A DNA stretch of 17,896 bases, from assembly GCA_964529445.1 (NCBI GenBank), contig CAZGWJ010000054.1:1-17896 (forward strand), read 5' to 3'. How positions within the stretch are numbered: position 1 is the first letter of the stretch; each line of letters begins with the position of its first letter. A model generated the notes under the pieces. That model was not told where the DNA came from, ran no database searches, and saw only the letters and a list, made by a program, of their open reading frames with translations. The stretch comes from CAZGWJ01 sp964529445. Its GTDB lineage: Bacteria; Oederibacteriota; Muellerivitia; Muellerivitales; Muellerivitaceae. Shown piece by piece: positions 7,760 through 15,306 of this stretch. A program made the translations under genes and the position numbers.

Positions 7760-8776
7760 ATGGCACGCAAAAAAAGTACATCCCGATCCAGGCGATCCGT
7801 TGGAACCGCCCCCGTGACGGCCGTTCCGGCCCCGACGGCGGCACCGGCCCGCAAGAAGAACGTCCTGGGCATCGTAGTCCTGCTGGTGTTCGCGGTCCTG
7901 GCCATCGAGGCCTTGTTCGTGTTCGGGCAGAAGGCCTCGGGCAGCGTCATGGCCCAGCCGATCGTGCGTTTTTCGGGAGCCCAGAAGGAGACGGGGCCCT
8001 TCAACGCGTACGACGTCACCGGGCTCAAGGGCGACCGCCTGGCCTTCAGCGACCAGGGTGCCGGCGCCATCCTGGTGTTCGACCTGAACGGGGATTTCGT
8101 CGAGAAGATCGGTAAGAAGGGCCCCGGCGTCAAGGAGTTCCAGGAACCTTCCGGCATCTCCTCGGATGCGGAAGGCAACATCTACGTGATGGACACGTGG
8201 AACAGCGCCGTGAAGGGCGTCTCGCCGAAGGGCGACGTGTTCCTCAACATCGACCTCATGCGATTCAAGAACTTCTACGGGCCCCGCGGTCTCTGCTATG
8301 ACGGCACGAATTTCCTGATCGCCGACACGGGAAGCCACCGGATCGTCAAGATGTCGCCTTCGGGCACCATCCTGGCGGCCTGGGGCAAGCGCGGGGAAGG
8401 GAAGGGCGAATTTTACAACCCGACCGGAGTGGCCGTGGCGCCCAATGGCGATATCTGCGTGGTGGACGCGGACAACCATCGCGTCCAGATCCTCAACGGT
8501 GCCGGCGAGCCCAAGAAGGTCATCGCTGTGGGGGCCAAGCTGAACGACCTGGCCGTGGATCCCTCGGGGCGCATCTTCGTTTCCTCCACGGAGGGCGGAT
8601 TCGTCAAGGTTTACAACCCGAAGGGCAAACTGCTCGGGAACCTCACGGATGCCAACCGATCCGCGGATCCTTTCCGTTCGGTGACCGGCATGGGCATCAC
8701 CTCCGACAACATCCTGCTTTGCGCCCACAACGATGCCATCTCGGCCTGGCGGCTTGCATCGTCCGCGGGCAAGTGA
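7760..8776 (+). CDS. Membrane-anchored NHL-repeat beta-propeller protein
   Basis: 338 aa. The N-terminus is basic (MARKKSTSRSRR), then a Pro/Ala-rich linker (15-30), RKK, and one membrane helix at about 34-56. The positive-inside pattern puts the rest outside. Residues about 70-335 are NHL repeats, best seen as FQEPSGISSDAEGNIYVMD, YGPRGLCYDGTNFLIADT, FYNPTGVAVAPNGDICVVD and LNDLAVDPSGRIFVSS, each followed by a strand giving the N-R/V-N pattern; five to six blades fit the length. NHL propellers are binding platforms and some relatives are lyases or lactonases; no catalytic site is evident here. AGGAAGG at 7743-7749 serves the ATG at 7760. A strong terminator follows the stop at once. In context it may bind glycan or hold the transferases together outside the membrane (inference). 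Confidence 0.9.
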   Translation: MARKKSTSRSRRSVGTAPVTAVPAPTAAPARKKNVLGIVVLLVFAVLAIEALFVFGQKASGSVMAQPIVRFSGAQKETGPFNAYDVTGLKGDRLAFSDQGAGAILVFDLNGDFVEKIGKKGPGVKEFQEPSGISSDAEGNIYVMDTWNSAVKGVSPKGDVFLNIDLMRFKNFYGPRGLCYDGTNFLIADTGSHRIVKMSPSGTILAAWGKRGEGKGEFYNPTGVAVAPNGDICVVDADNHRVQILNGAGEPKKVIAVGAKLNDLAVDPSGRIFVSSTEGGFVKVYNPKGKLLGNLTDANRSADPFRSVTGMGITSDNILLCAHNDAISAWRLASSAGK

Positions 8777-8788
8777 ACGCCCTTTTGA

Positions 8789-8824
8789 CGGCAGGAGGGG
8801 ATCGACCTCTCCTGCCGTTTTTTT
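8789..8824 (+). terminator. Rho-independent terminator after the NHL gene
   Basis: A 9-bp perfect stem, CGGCAGGAG (8789-8797) and CTCCTGCCG (8809-8817), with an 11-nt loop, is followed directly by seven T residues (8818-8824). It lies 12 nt after the NHL stop. It divides the cluster into two transcription blocks, or acts as an attenuator in a longer operon, because the next start codon is only 7 nt past the T-tract. Confidence 0.87.
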
Positions 8825-8831
8825 CCCCCGG

Positions 8832-10796
8832 ATGACCGCCGGAAACTCCTTGAAACTCCTTCCCTGGATCCCGGCTACGGTCGGGGCCCTTCTTGTTTGG
8901 CGCGGTCTCGCGGCCATCCTCGCTCCCGTTTCCCTTCCGGGAACCCTTCTCGGGATCCTTGTCACGGCGGTGGGCGTCCTTCTCCTGTCAGGGCTTGTTC
9001 CCGAAGCGCGCGGGGCGATGCTCTTCTCGGCCAACCCTCTGCGTCAGGGGACGCCTCCTTCCCGCCCCCTCTCCCTCCCTCTCCGGTCTGCAGTGGTGAC
9101 GGCCATCCTGGCCGCAGCCGGGTCGGGGTGGTGGGCGATGGATCGCGGGTGGATCGCCCTCTCGATGGCGTCCTATCTTGCCTGCGGGATGCTTCTATCC
9201 TTCCTCGAACCGAGATCGGCCGGCTTCGGGCCGCCCGTTCGCGGCGCGGGTGATCCCCTCGAGTGGCGCCTCCTTCCGGTAGCGGTGCTCCTGCTCCTGG
9301 GCTCGTTCTTCCTCTTCCACCGCCTTCCCTCCTGGCCGAATTGGCTCCACCATGACGGGGCCATGACCTTGAAGGCGGCCTTGGGATTCCTGGCGGGTCA
9401 ATCCAAGACGCCTTTCTTCGCGGAATGGGGTGATAATCCGGCCTTGCCGTCCCTGCTCTACGCGGGTTCCTTCCGGTTGTTCGGGGTTTCGCTCTTCTCG
9501 GCCGCCATCGTTCCGGCGGCGGTCACGTTGTTCGCCCTGCCGTTCCTCTACGGCTGGGCCCGGTTCTTCGTGAACCCGGGTGCCGCTTTCCTGACCGCCC
9601 TCCTTTTCGCAACGTCCCGATGGATCCTCTTCTTCGTCCGCACTCCTCGGGAGGTGAGTCTACTGCCGGCTTTCGAGGCGGTTGCGTTGTATTCCTTCGT
9701 CGCCGCCTGGGAGACGGGCCGCAAGCGACACTTCGTTTTTTTTGCCGTCGCCTTGGCCCTCTGCCTCAATACCTATCTTCCTTCCCGGGCCCTGGCCGTC
9801 TTCTTCCTGGCGGTCGGCCTGGGCATCCTGCTCCTGCGACCAAGAACGGCCTTCTCACAGGGCCGCCTTTGGGCCCTGTCGGGCGGGGTCCTGTGTATCG
9901 CGGTCCTTCCCATGGCCGCCTGGTATGCCGCCCGGCCCCATGCCCTGGTCAGCCGGATGCGGGAGGTGAACATTTTCAATGCCATGTCCAACGCGGGGGG
10001 GGCAGGGCCTCTCATCGAGAACATCCGCCAGACGATCCGGATGTTCGACGGGCAGGGCATGGGGGACCCGCACTTCAACGTGGATGCGCTTCCCATGTTC
10101 CCGGAACCGTTCGGCCTTTTCCTCTGGGTGGGAGCGGCCTGGTGCGCCTGGCGCGTTTTCAGGAAGGCGGCCTTGCCGGAGGCGTTCCTGACGTTGGGAT
10201 TCGCCATGACGCTTCTCACGACGATCCTGGCCCACCCGCCGGCTCATCCGATGCGGTCCATCGTTTGCGTGCCGTTCGCGCTTCTTTTGGCCGTCATCGG
10301 CGCGGACCGGCTGGCCCGGGCCTCGGGCGCGTGGATGCCGTCCCGTTGGACGGGAACATGGAGGGCGGTTTTCCTCGTCGTCGTCGCCTGCGTTTTCGTG
10401 GTTTCCGATTGGAACATCTATTTCAGGCGAATGCCCGCGAGCCGCGACCTCTGGTCTTGGTGTGAAGGGCCTCATCTGCTGGCGGGCCAGACCCTGGCCG
10501 CCGTGCCTTCCGGCCGGGATCTCTACGCGTCGCAGGGCTATTCCGGATACAATCACGAGATGGTATTGACCTACGGTCGACCCCTGGGCCACCTCGTTCC
10601 CGGTCAGCCGCTTCCTCCCGGGATCGGAAGGGAACGCCCGGCGGCCCTGCTCGTTGCGATGGAACAGGACGCGATTCTTGGCGCGGCCGTCCGGGATGCG
10701 TTTCCGCACGCGGAGGTCACCGACGTGTCGAGCCCCTTCGGCGACGTCCTCTTCCGTCTTTACGGGATCCGGCCGGCCGGATCGGAGACGCCATGA
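8832..10796 (+). CDS. GT39-like membrane glycosyltransferase, Asp-only variant
   Basis: 654 aa. The frame is open from an ATG at 8733, but that start lies inside the NHL gene and upstream of the terminator, so the ATG at 8832 is chosen; it comes just before the first hydrophobic segment. No Shine-Dalgarno is visible; the only AGGAGG-like sequence (8793-8798) is in the terminator stem. The protein is polytopic. N-terminal helices (1-155) precede the first-loop motif NWLHHDGAMTLKAA, where D175 is kept and the usual Glu is Gly176. Later motifs HALVSRMREVNIF, MGDPHFN (about 10057-10080), AHPPAHPMRS and SDWNIYFRR parallel those of the 4066 protein. The soluble C-terminus is short (about 545-654) and has no added binding domain. 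Its stop overlaps the YfhO start (ATGA). The fold is GT39/GT-C; donor, acceptor and activity are uncertain. Confidence 0.86.
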   Translation: MTAGNSLKLLPWIPATVGALLVWRGLAAILAPVSLPGTLLGILVTAVGVLLLSGLVPEARGAMLFSANPLRQGTPPSRPLSLPLRSAVVTAILAAAGSGWWAMDRGWIALSMASYLACGMLLSFLEPRSAGFGPPVRGAGDPLEWRLLPVAVLLLLGSFFLFHRLPSWPNWLHHDGAMTLKAALGFLAGQSKTPFFAEWGDNPALPSLLYAGSFRLFGVSLFSAAIVPAAVTLFALPFLYGWARFFVNPGAAFLTALLFATSRWILFFVRTPREVSLLPAFEAVALYSFVAAWETGRKRHFVFFAVALALCLNTYLPSRALAVFFLAVGLGILLLRPRTAFSQGRLWALSGGVLCIAVLPMAAWYAARPHALVSRMREVNIFNAMSNAGGAGPLIENIRQTIRMFDGQGMGDPHFNVDALPMFPEPFGLFLWVGAAWCAWRVFRKAALPEAFLTLGFAMTLLTTILAHPPAHPMRSIVCVPFALLLAVIGADRLARASGAWMPSRWTGTWRAVFLVVVACVFVVSDWNIYFRRMPASRDLWSWCEGPHLLAGQTLAAVPSGRDLYASQGYSGYNHEMVLTYGRPLGHLVPGQPLPPGIGRERPAALLVAMEQDAILGAAVRDAFPHAEVTDVSSPFGDVLFRLYGIRPAGSETP

Positions 10797-13684
10797 ACCC
10801 GGGCATGCTCCCCTCCCGGCGGAGGGAACACCTTTTCGCCCTCCTGGCCTTCACCCTTTTCGCGACGGCGCTCCTCTGGGAGCCCCTGCTGGCTCCCCCG
10901 GAGCGGATCATCGGGGGTGCCGACATCTCCATCAAGTATCCTTTCAAGGCGTACTGGGTCGCCAGTCTCAAGGAGGGAAGACCCGCTTTCTGGAACCCCT
11001 ATACGGCCATGGGCATTCCCCTCGCGGCCCATCCCAACCTGGCCGCGTTCTCGCCCTTCAACATCCTGCATTTCCTGATGCCGCACTCGAAGGCCTTCAC
11101 CCTGCAGGACCTCCTGCATTTCATCCTGGCGGCGATGGGCGCCTATGCTTTCGCCCGGCGGTTGGGTGCCGGGCTGGAGGGTGCTCTCCTGGCCGGCATG
11201 GCCTACGGTTTTTCGGGTTTCAACATCGTCCATCTTTTTTCGGGACAACCGAATCTTTGGTGGAACGCGGCATGGTCCCCCTGGGTGCTGGCGGCGCTCC
11301 ATCGGGCGTTGGACCGGAAGGACCCGGCCGCCCTGGCCGGGGCTTCCGCCTTCCTGGCTTTCGGTTTCTTCGAGGGCTACCCCCAGGTGACCTACTACAC
11401 GCTCATGGCCTGCGCCCTTCTCCTGCTGACGGCCTGGATCGGGCGTACCTGTTCCTTCAGGACGATGGTCCTCTCGGGAGCGACGCTGGTCATCCTCTTC
11501 GGCGCCCTCTCCGCCTGCCAGCTCATCCCATCGTCGGTCTTCGTGCGGCATACCAGCCGGATGGCCTGGGGATACGGCCAGATCATGTGCGATTACCTGA
11601 GTCCCCAGGGATTGCGGCACCTCGTGCAACCGGATTTCCTGGGGAATCCCTTGACCAACGATTGGAAGGGCCGATGGGGATACCACGAGCTGGTTCAGTA
11701 CATCGGATGGATCCCGTTGGGTCTCTTCCTGGTCGGATTGCCGTTCGCCCGCCGGCTTAGAAATTACCCGCTCTTGGCGCTCATCGCCCTGCTCTTCGCG
11801 GTCCTTTCGTTGGGGGACTCGACCGTTCTTTCCCGGACGGTCTTTGGTTTCCTCTACGATTATCTTCCCGGGTTCTCGAGCCACCGAAGCATCGCCCGCA
11901 TGATGGTGATGACGGGATTGGGAGCGTCGGTCGGGGCCGCCCTGGTCCTCTCGTCCATCCTTCCCGGGGAGGGTTGCCGCTCGGGACGCAGGACCGCGTG
12001 GCTGATCGTTGCGAGGATCCTCCTGGCTGTCACAGCACTGGACTTGTGGCTTTTCGGCGCCCGGTTTATCAGCACGGTCCCGACGGCCCTTTACGACGAC
12101 GTCCACCAGCTCTTTCCGAGCCCGATGGTGGAGGAGGTCCTGGCGGACCCGGGGCATCCGAGGATCAACCCCTCGAACAAGATCAACGCCAATTTGTTCT
12201 TCCGGGTGGCCCAGATCGACACGAACGACCGGACCGTGCTCCGCGGCGCCGAGGCCTTCGTGGTGGCCATGAGCGACCGGCCGGACAGTCCGATGGCCGA
12301 TATCGCCTCGGTTAAATACCTCTATGCCACACCCGGGCGCCTCAAGAACCCGCATTTCAGGGAAGGTCCTCCGGGGCATTATGTCAATCAGCGCGCCTAC
12401 CCGCGTGCATTCCTGGTCGGTGGCTGGGAGAGGGTCACGGATTTCGTGTTCACCTCGATGAGGGCCATGCAGTCCGGTGCGGTGGTCCCCCGGAGCGTCG
12501 TCTATCTGGACGATGAGCTTTCCGGTCTGCCTTCTCAACCCGGAATCGCGGGGGAGGCCCGTATCGTCCGATACGAGGACAACCGCTTGGAGGTCGAATG
12601 CCGGGCCGAAAGGCCGGGCCTCCTTGTCCTGACAGACAACCACTATCCGCAATGGACCGCCCGTGTGGACGGGAAAAGCGAGGCCATCCTGCCGGCCTTC
12701 GGGGTATTCCGGGCCGTTCCCATCCGCTCCGCTGGGGAACATCGGGTCGTCTTCGAGTACAGGCCCTGGGACCTTTTCCTGGGGCTGGCGGTTTCCATCC
12801 CCGCGTGGTTCTTCCTGGCGATATTCCTGCTTGGAATCCGGAAAGCACGGGAGGAGGGACATGAGGGTGCCTGGAGGCGGCTGGCACGTCTGATAGTGGG
12901 GAACCGCCCCGCCGATTCCGTTATAATGACGGTCAACTTCCCAAGGAGCGATGACATGGCGAAAAAGAACCGACGAAAGAAAAAGACGGTGGATGCCCCC
13001 ATGCCCCTCCCGGCTGCGGTGCCGGCGACCGCTCCGGCAACCGAGGAGCCGCCCAAGGCGGCGGTCCTGGCTGTTCGCCTGGTGCTCCTGCTCCTGATCG
13101 GATATGTCGTGTACCAGGTCTTCCTCAAACCCGCCCAGTCCAAACCGGCCGGACAGGCGCCTTCCCCGGCCTCGTCCATGGCCGCACCGGGCACCCGCGA
13201 ATCGGCTCCGGCACTTCAAGTCGCTCCTTTCAGTCGTCCCATCACCATCGATGGAATCGTGATGAGAAGGGGTTACCAAGGTTGGGGTGACGGCCCGATG
13301 CTCGACAAGAGCGTCCGGGGAATGACGCTGACCGTTGCGGACAAGACCTACGAGAAGGGTATCGGTACCCATGCGCCCGCTGAACTTCAATTCGACCTGA
13401 ACGGCAAAGCCAGGCGTTTTTCGGCGCTATTGGGTGCCGACGCTGACGGGGGAACGGGTAACCAAGTCGTCTTCATCGTTCAGTTGGACGGAAAAAAAGC
13501 GTTCGAGTCTCCCGTGTTGGTGCCCGGTTCGGCGCCGGTGAAGTTGGATCTGGATGTGAGCGATGCGCGGCGGATGTCCATCATCGTGAAGGGCGACGGG
13601 AGCTGGGACCATGCGGATATCCTGAATCCCCGCTTCACCTTGGCTTCGGCCGAGGATGCGTCCCGGGATCCCAAGAAGAAATGA
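10793..13684 (+). CDS. YfhO-family membrane protein, read in frame into an NPCBM domain
   Basis: 963 codons without a stop. Codons 1-721 are a YfhO-family GT-C protein: IGGADISIKYPF (40-51), WNPYTAMGIPL (67-77), many membrane helices, an extracytoplasmic C-terminal domain with PGLLVLTDNHYPQW and VDGK, and a last helix at about 659-681 followed by a basic tail. Bacillus YfhO uses polyprenyl-phosphate GlcNAc to glycosylate lipoteichoic acid, so a lipid-sugar-dependent transferase is the family expectation. Codons 722-963 are a basic tail, linker, membrane helix and NPCBM domain. An internal ATG at 12956 has an ideal ribosome site, so this may be two proteins with the first lacking its stop, or a true fusion; membrane topology permits a fusion. 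Stops sit in both other frames (TGATAG at 12891, TGA at 12952), so a frameshift or base error near the junction is also possible. The start overlaps the previous stop as ATGA. Confidence 0.82.
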   Translation: MNPGMLPSRRREHLFALLAFTLFATALLWEPLLAPPERIIGGADISIKYPFKAYWVASLKEGRPAFWNPYTAMGIPLAAHPNLAAFSPFNILHFLMPHSKAFTLQDLLHFILAAMGAYAFARRLGAGLEGALLAGMAYGFSGFNIVHLFSGQPNLWWNAAWSPWVLAALHRALDRKDPAALAGASAFLAFGFFEGYPQVTYYTLMACALLLLTAWIGRTCSFRTMVLSGATLVILFGALSACQLIPSSVFVRHTSRMAWGYGQIMCDYLSPQGLRHLVQPDFLGNPLTNDWKGRWGYHELVQYIGWIPLGLFLVGLPFARRLRNYPLLALIALLFAVLSLGDSTVLSRTVFGFLYDYLPGFSSHRSIARMMVMTGLGASVGAALVLSSILPGEGCRSGRRTAWLIVARILLAVTALDLWLFGARFISTVPTALYDDVHQLFPSPMVEEVLADPGHPRINPSNKINANLFFRVAQIDTNDRTVLRGAEAFVVAMSDRPDSPMADIASVKYLYATPGRLKNPHFREGPPGHYVNQRAYPRAFLVGGWERVTDFVFTSMRAMQSGAVVPRSVVYLDDELSGLPSQPGIAGEARIVRYEDNRLEVECRAERPGLLVLTDNHYPQWTARVDGKSEAILPAFGVFRAVPIRSAGEHRVVFEYRPWDLFLGLAVSIPAWFFLAIFLLGIRKAREEGHEGAWRRLARLIVGNRPADSVIMTVNFPRSDDMAKKNRRKKKTVDAPMPLPAAVPATAPATEEPPKAAVLAVRLVLLLLIGYVVYQVFLKPAQSKPAGQAPSPASSMAAPGTRESAPALQVAPFSRPITIDGIVMRRGYQGWGDGPMLDKSVRGMTLTVADKTYEKGIGTHAPAELQFDLNGKARRFSALLGADADGGTGNQVVFIVQLDGKKAFESPVLVPGSAPVKLDLDVSDARRMSIIVKGDGSWDHADILNPRFTLASAEDASRDPKKK
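12922..12927 (+). promoter_or_regulatory. Perfect TATAAT hexamer before the internal NPCBM start
   Basis: A consensus -10 hexamer lies 28 nt before the ATG at 12956, in a long GC-rich coding region where this hexamer is uncommon. No TTGACA-like -35 is seen 16-18 bp upstream (the region is GGGGAACC), so it is only a candidate internal promoter. Confidence 0.3.
12943..12948 (+). promoter_or_regulatory. Strong Shine-Dalgarno AAGGAG for the internal NPCBM start
   Basis: AAGGAG sits 7 nt before ATG at 12956, which is ideal spacing and better than most starts in this window. It is the main reason to propose separate translation of the NPCBM protein although the upstream frame is still open. Confidence 0.75.
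12956..13684 (+). CDS. Membrane-anchored NPCBM carbohydrate-binding protein (internal start, alternative product)
   Basis: 242 aa if begun at the internal ATG, in the same frame as the YfhO gene. Parts: basic start MAKKNRRKKK (1-10), Pro/Ala-rich linker (15-35), one membrane helix (about 36-56), a second Pro/Ala/Ser linker (59-88), and an NPCBM domain (about 92-229). NPCBM marks are YEKGIGTHAPAELQFDL (132-148), FSALLGADADGGTGNQVVF (155-173), VQLDGKKAFES (175-185) and GSWDHADILNPRF (215-227). NPCBM is a galactose-binding-like beta-sandwich usually found on glycosidases, here with no catalytic domain. Positive-inside topology puts it outside the membrane. The first residues resemble those of the proteins at 4066 and 7760, which supports this start. 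Its stop overlaps the next gene's start (ATGA at 13681). It is listed separately because the fused and separate readings cannot be settled from sequence. Confidence 0.68.
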   Translation: MAKKNRRKKKTVDAPMPLPAAVPATAPATEEPPKAAVLAVRLVLLLLIGYVVYQVFLKPAQSKPAGQAPSPASSMAAPGTRESAPALQVAPFSRPITIDGIVMRRGYQGWGDGPMLDKSVRGMTLTVADKTYEKGIGTHAPAELQFDLNGKARRFSALLGADADGGTGNQVVFIVQLDGKKAFESPVLVPGSAPVKLDLDVSDARRMSIIVKGDGSWDHADILNPRFTLASAEDASRDPKKK

Positions 13685-15306
13685 CCCCACAGCGCCGGGT
13701 TTCGCGGTCCCCAAAGCCGAGGGGCCGCAAGTTCGTCCCGATCGTGCATGTGGATGACAGCCTGAAGGCTCCGAGCCCGCCCGAGCACTTTCGCCACCGG
13801 CTCGCCTCCCGTTGGATGCTCCTCGCTTTCCTCCCCGTGATCTGGGTTCTGATGACCACTTTGAGTTCGTCCGTGGGTGTCACGTGGGATGAATCCATCG
13901 CTTATTTCGGTGCGAACCGACAGACTGCTCAGGCCTATCAACGTTTGTTTTCCGGAGCGCTCTCGGGGCATCCGATCGAGGCGATCCAGGCGTTTCGAAA
14001 CGATGCGGTGTGGAAGTATCATCCCGAGATCCCCATGCTTCAACGTATCGTTCAGGGCAAGGTCGCCTTCCTGTTGGGGGGGGTTCTGAGGGAACCGGTC
14101 CTTTTCAGGGCCGGCTCCGCGTTGATGTGGGTCCTGATGTTGTATGTGCTTTTCCTGTTGGCCGACGATATCTACGGGCGGGCATCGGCTTGGGCGGTGA
14201 CCGCGATGGCGCTGTCCGTTCCGCGACTCTTCGGGCACGGCCTCATCGCGGCGACGGAAACCTCGCTCCTGTTCACCTGGGTGGCCGCGCTCTGGGTATA
14301 CGTGCGTTGTTTCGACCGGCGCTGGCCGGATTGGGTCTTCGGTCTGGCGATGGGATTGGCGTTCATGGCGAAATTCCAGTCCCTGGCCCTCCTGGCGGCC
14401 CTTAGTGTATGGGGATTCCTGCTGAACCCGGCGCGGGCTTTCCGGCTCTTCGGTTGGGGCCTTGGGTTGGGCTTGACGCTTTTCATCGCGCTGCAACCCC
14501 TCTATTGGAAGGACCCTGTTTCCACGTTCCGGGAATATCTGATGTTCAATCTCCACCACTTCCCGATCCGATGTCATTACCTCGGAATCACCTACTCGGG
14601 ACATGGGCCTTGGCATTACTCGCCCGTCATCCTCGGAGTGACCCTGCCGTTACCGGTCATTCTCCTGTCCGTCATCGGGATGTTCGGATCGATGCTGAAG
14701 CCGAGGCGCAAGGGGATGCTTCTCCTCTGGCTGGCTTGGGTTCCGCTTCTGGTCATGATGTTGCCCAATGCCCCCACTTACGATGGCGAACGGCTTTTCA
14801 TCCAGGCCTATCCCCTGTGGGTTCTCCTGGCGGCGGGTGGCCTGGCTCCTCTCTTTTCGTGGAAGCCGAAATGGACGGCGGCCGTCCTGGCCCTTCTGTT
14901 CGTGACCGCGGGCGTCTCGATCGCCCGCAACCACCCCCATCACTTGGCCACTTACAACCTCCTGGTGGGCGGACCCGGAGGGGCCGAGAAACGCGGTTTC
15001 GAGAGTACCTACTGGCTGGATTCCTTCGACCGTGACATGATGGAAGCCGTGAACCGGGAAGTCCCTCCGGGGGGAAGGGTCCAGATCTTCGGTTTCGTGG
15101 GGGACGCCCTGGAGTACCAGCAAGCCAGGGGTCTGTTGAGGCGGGACATCCGTTTCACGGTGGAAGGCGGACCGGACGTGACCCATTACCTCCTCTACAA
15201 CCGGCAGGCCTTCCTCGACCCGGAGGCCTATCGGAAGATGAAGGCGGTCCACGAGACGAGGTTCCAGGGCGCCTCCCTCGTCAAGCTTGTCAAGGCGGGT
15301 GGCTGA
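13681..15306 (+). CDS. GT39-family membrane glycosyltransferase
   Basis: 541 aa. A basic cytoplasmic start (MTPQRRVSRSPKPRGRK), about 40 residues long, leads to the first membrane helix (about 44-62). The first extracytoplasmic loop then has VTWDESIAYF, an intact Asp-Glu pair at D70/E71. Further helices follow, with LPRLFGHG-type and TYDGERLF motifs typical of a GT39 branch separate from the proteins at 1817, 4066 and 8832. A soluble C-terminal domain (about 440-541) holds FESTYWLDSFDRDMMEAVN. It should transfer a polyprenyl-phosphate-linked sugar on the outer face. The start is inside the stop of the previous gene (ATGA) with only a weak AAGAAG upstream, so translation is probably coupled. 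The stop shares one base with the GT9 start. Confidence 0.87.
   Translation: MTPQRRVSRSPKPRGRKFVPIVHVDDSLKAPSPPEHFRHRLASRWMLLAFLPVIWVLMTTLSSSVGVTWDESIAYFGANRQTAQAYQRLFSGALSGHPIEAIQAFRNDAVWKYHPEIPMLQRIVQGKVAFLLGGVLREPVLFRAGSALMWVLMLYVLFLLADDIYGRASAWAVTAMALSVPRLFGHGLIAATETSLLFTWVAALWVYVRCFDRRWPDWVFGLAMGLAFMAKFQSLALLAALSVWGFLLNPARAFRLFGWGLGLGLTLFIALQPLYWKDPVSTFREYLMFNLHHFPIRCHYLGITYSGHGPWHYSPVILGVTLPLPVILLSVIGMFGSMLKPRRKGMLLLWLAWVPLLVMMLPNAPTYDGERLFIQAYPLWVLLAAGGLAPLFSWKPKWTAAVLALLFVTAGVSIARNHPHHLATYNLLVGGPGGAEKRGFESTYWLDSFDRDMMEAVNREVPPGGRVQIFGFVGDALEYQQARGLLRRDIRFTVEGGPDVTHYLLYNRQAFLDPEAYRKMKAVHETRFQGASLVKLVKAGG

Noticed and set aside
8733..8831. Upstream extension of the third GT39 paralogue to an ATG at 8733
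   Set aside because: This start lies within the NHL gene and before the terminator; the added residues are Arg/Pro/Ser-rich out-of-frame translation of the NHL end.
10760..13390. An 876-codon open frame on the minus strand opposite the YfhO gene
   Set aside because: Same compositional shadow; it has no recognisable domain, and the plus strand has YfhO and NPCBM signatures over the whole stretch.
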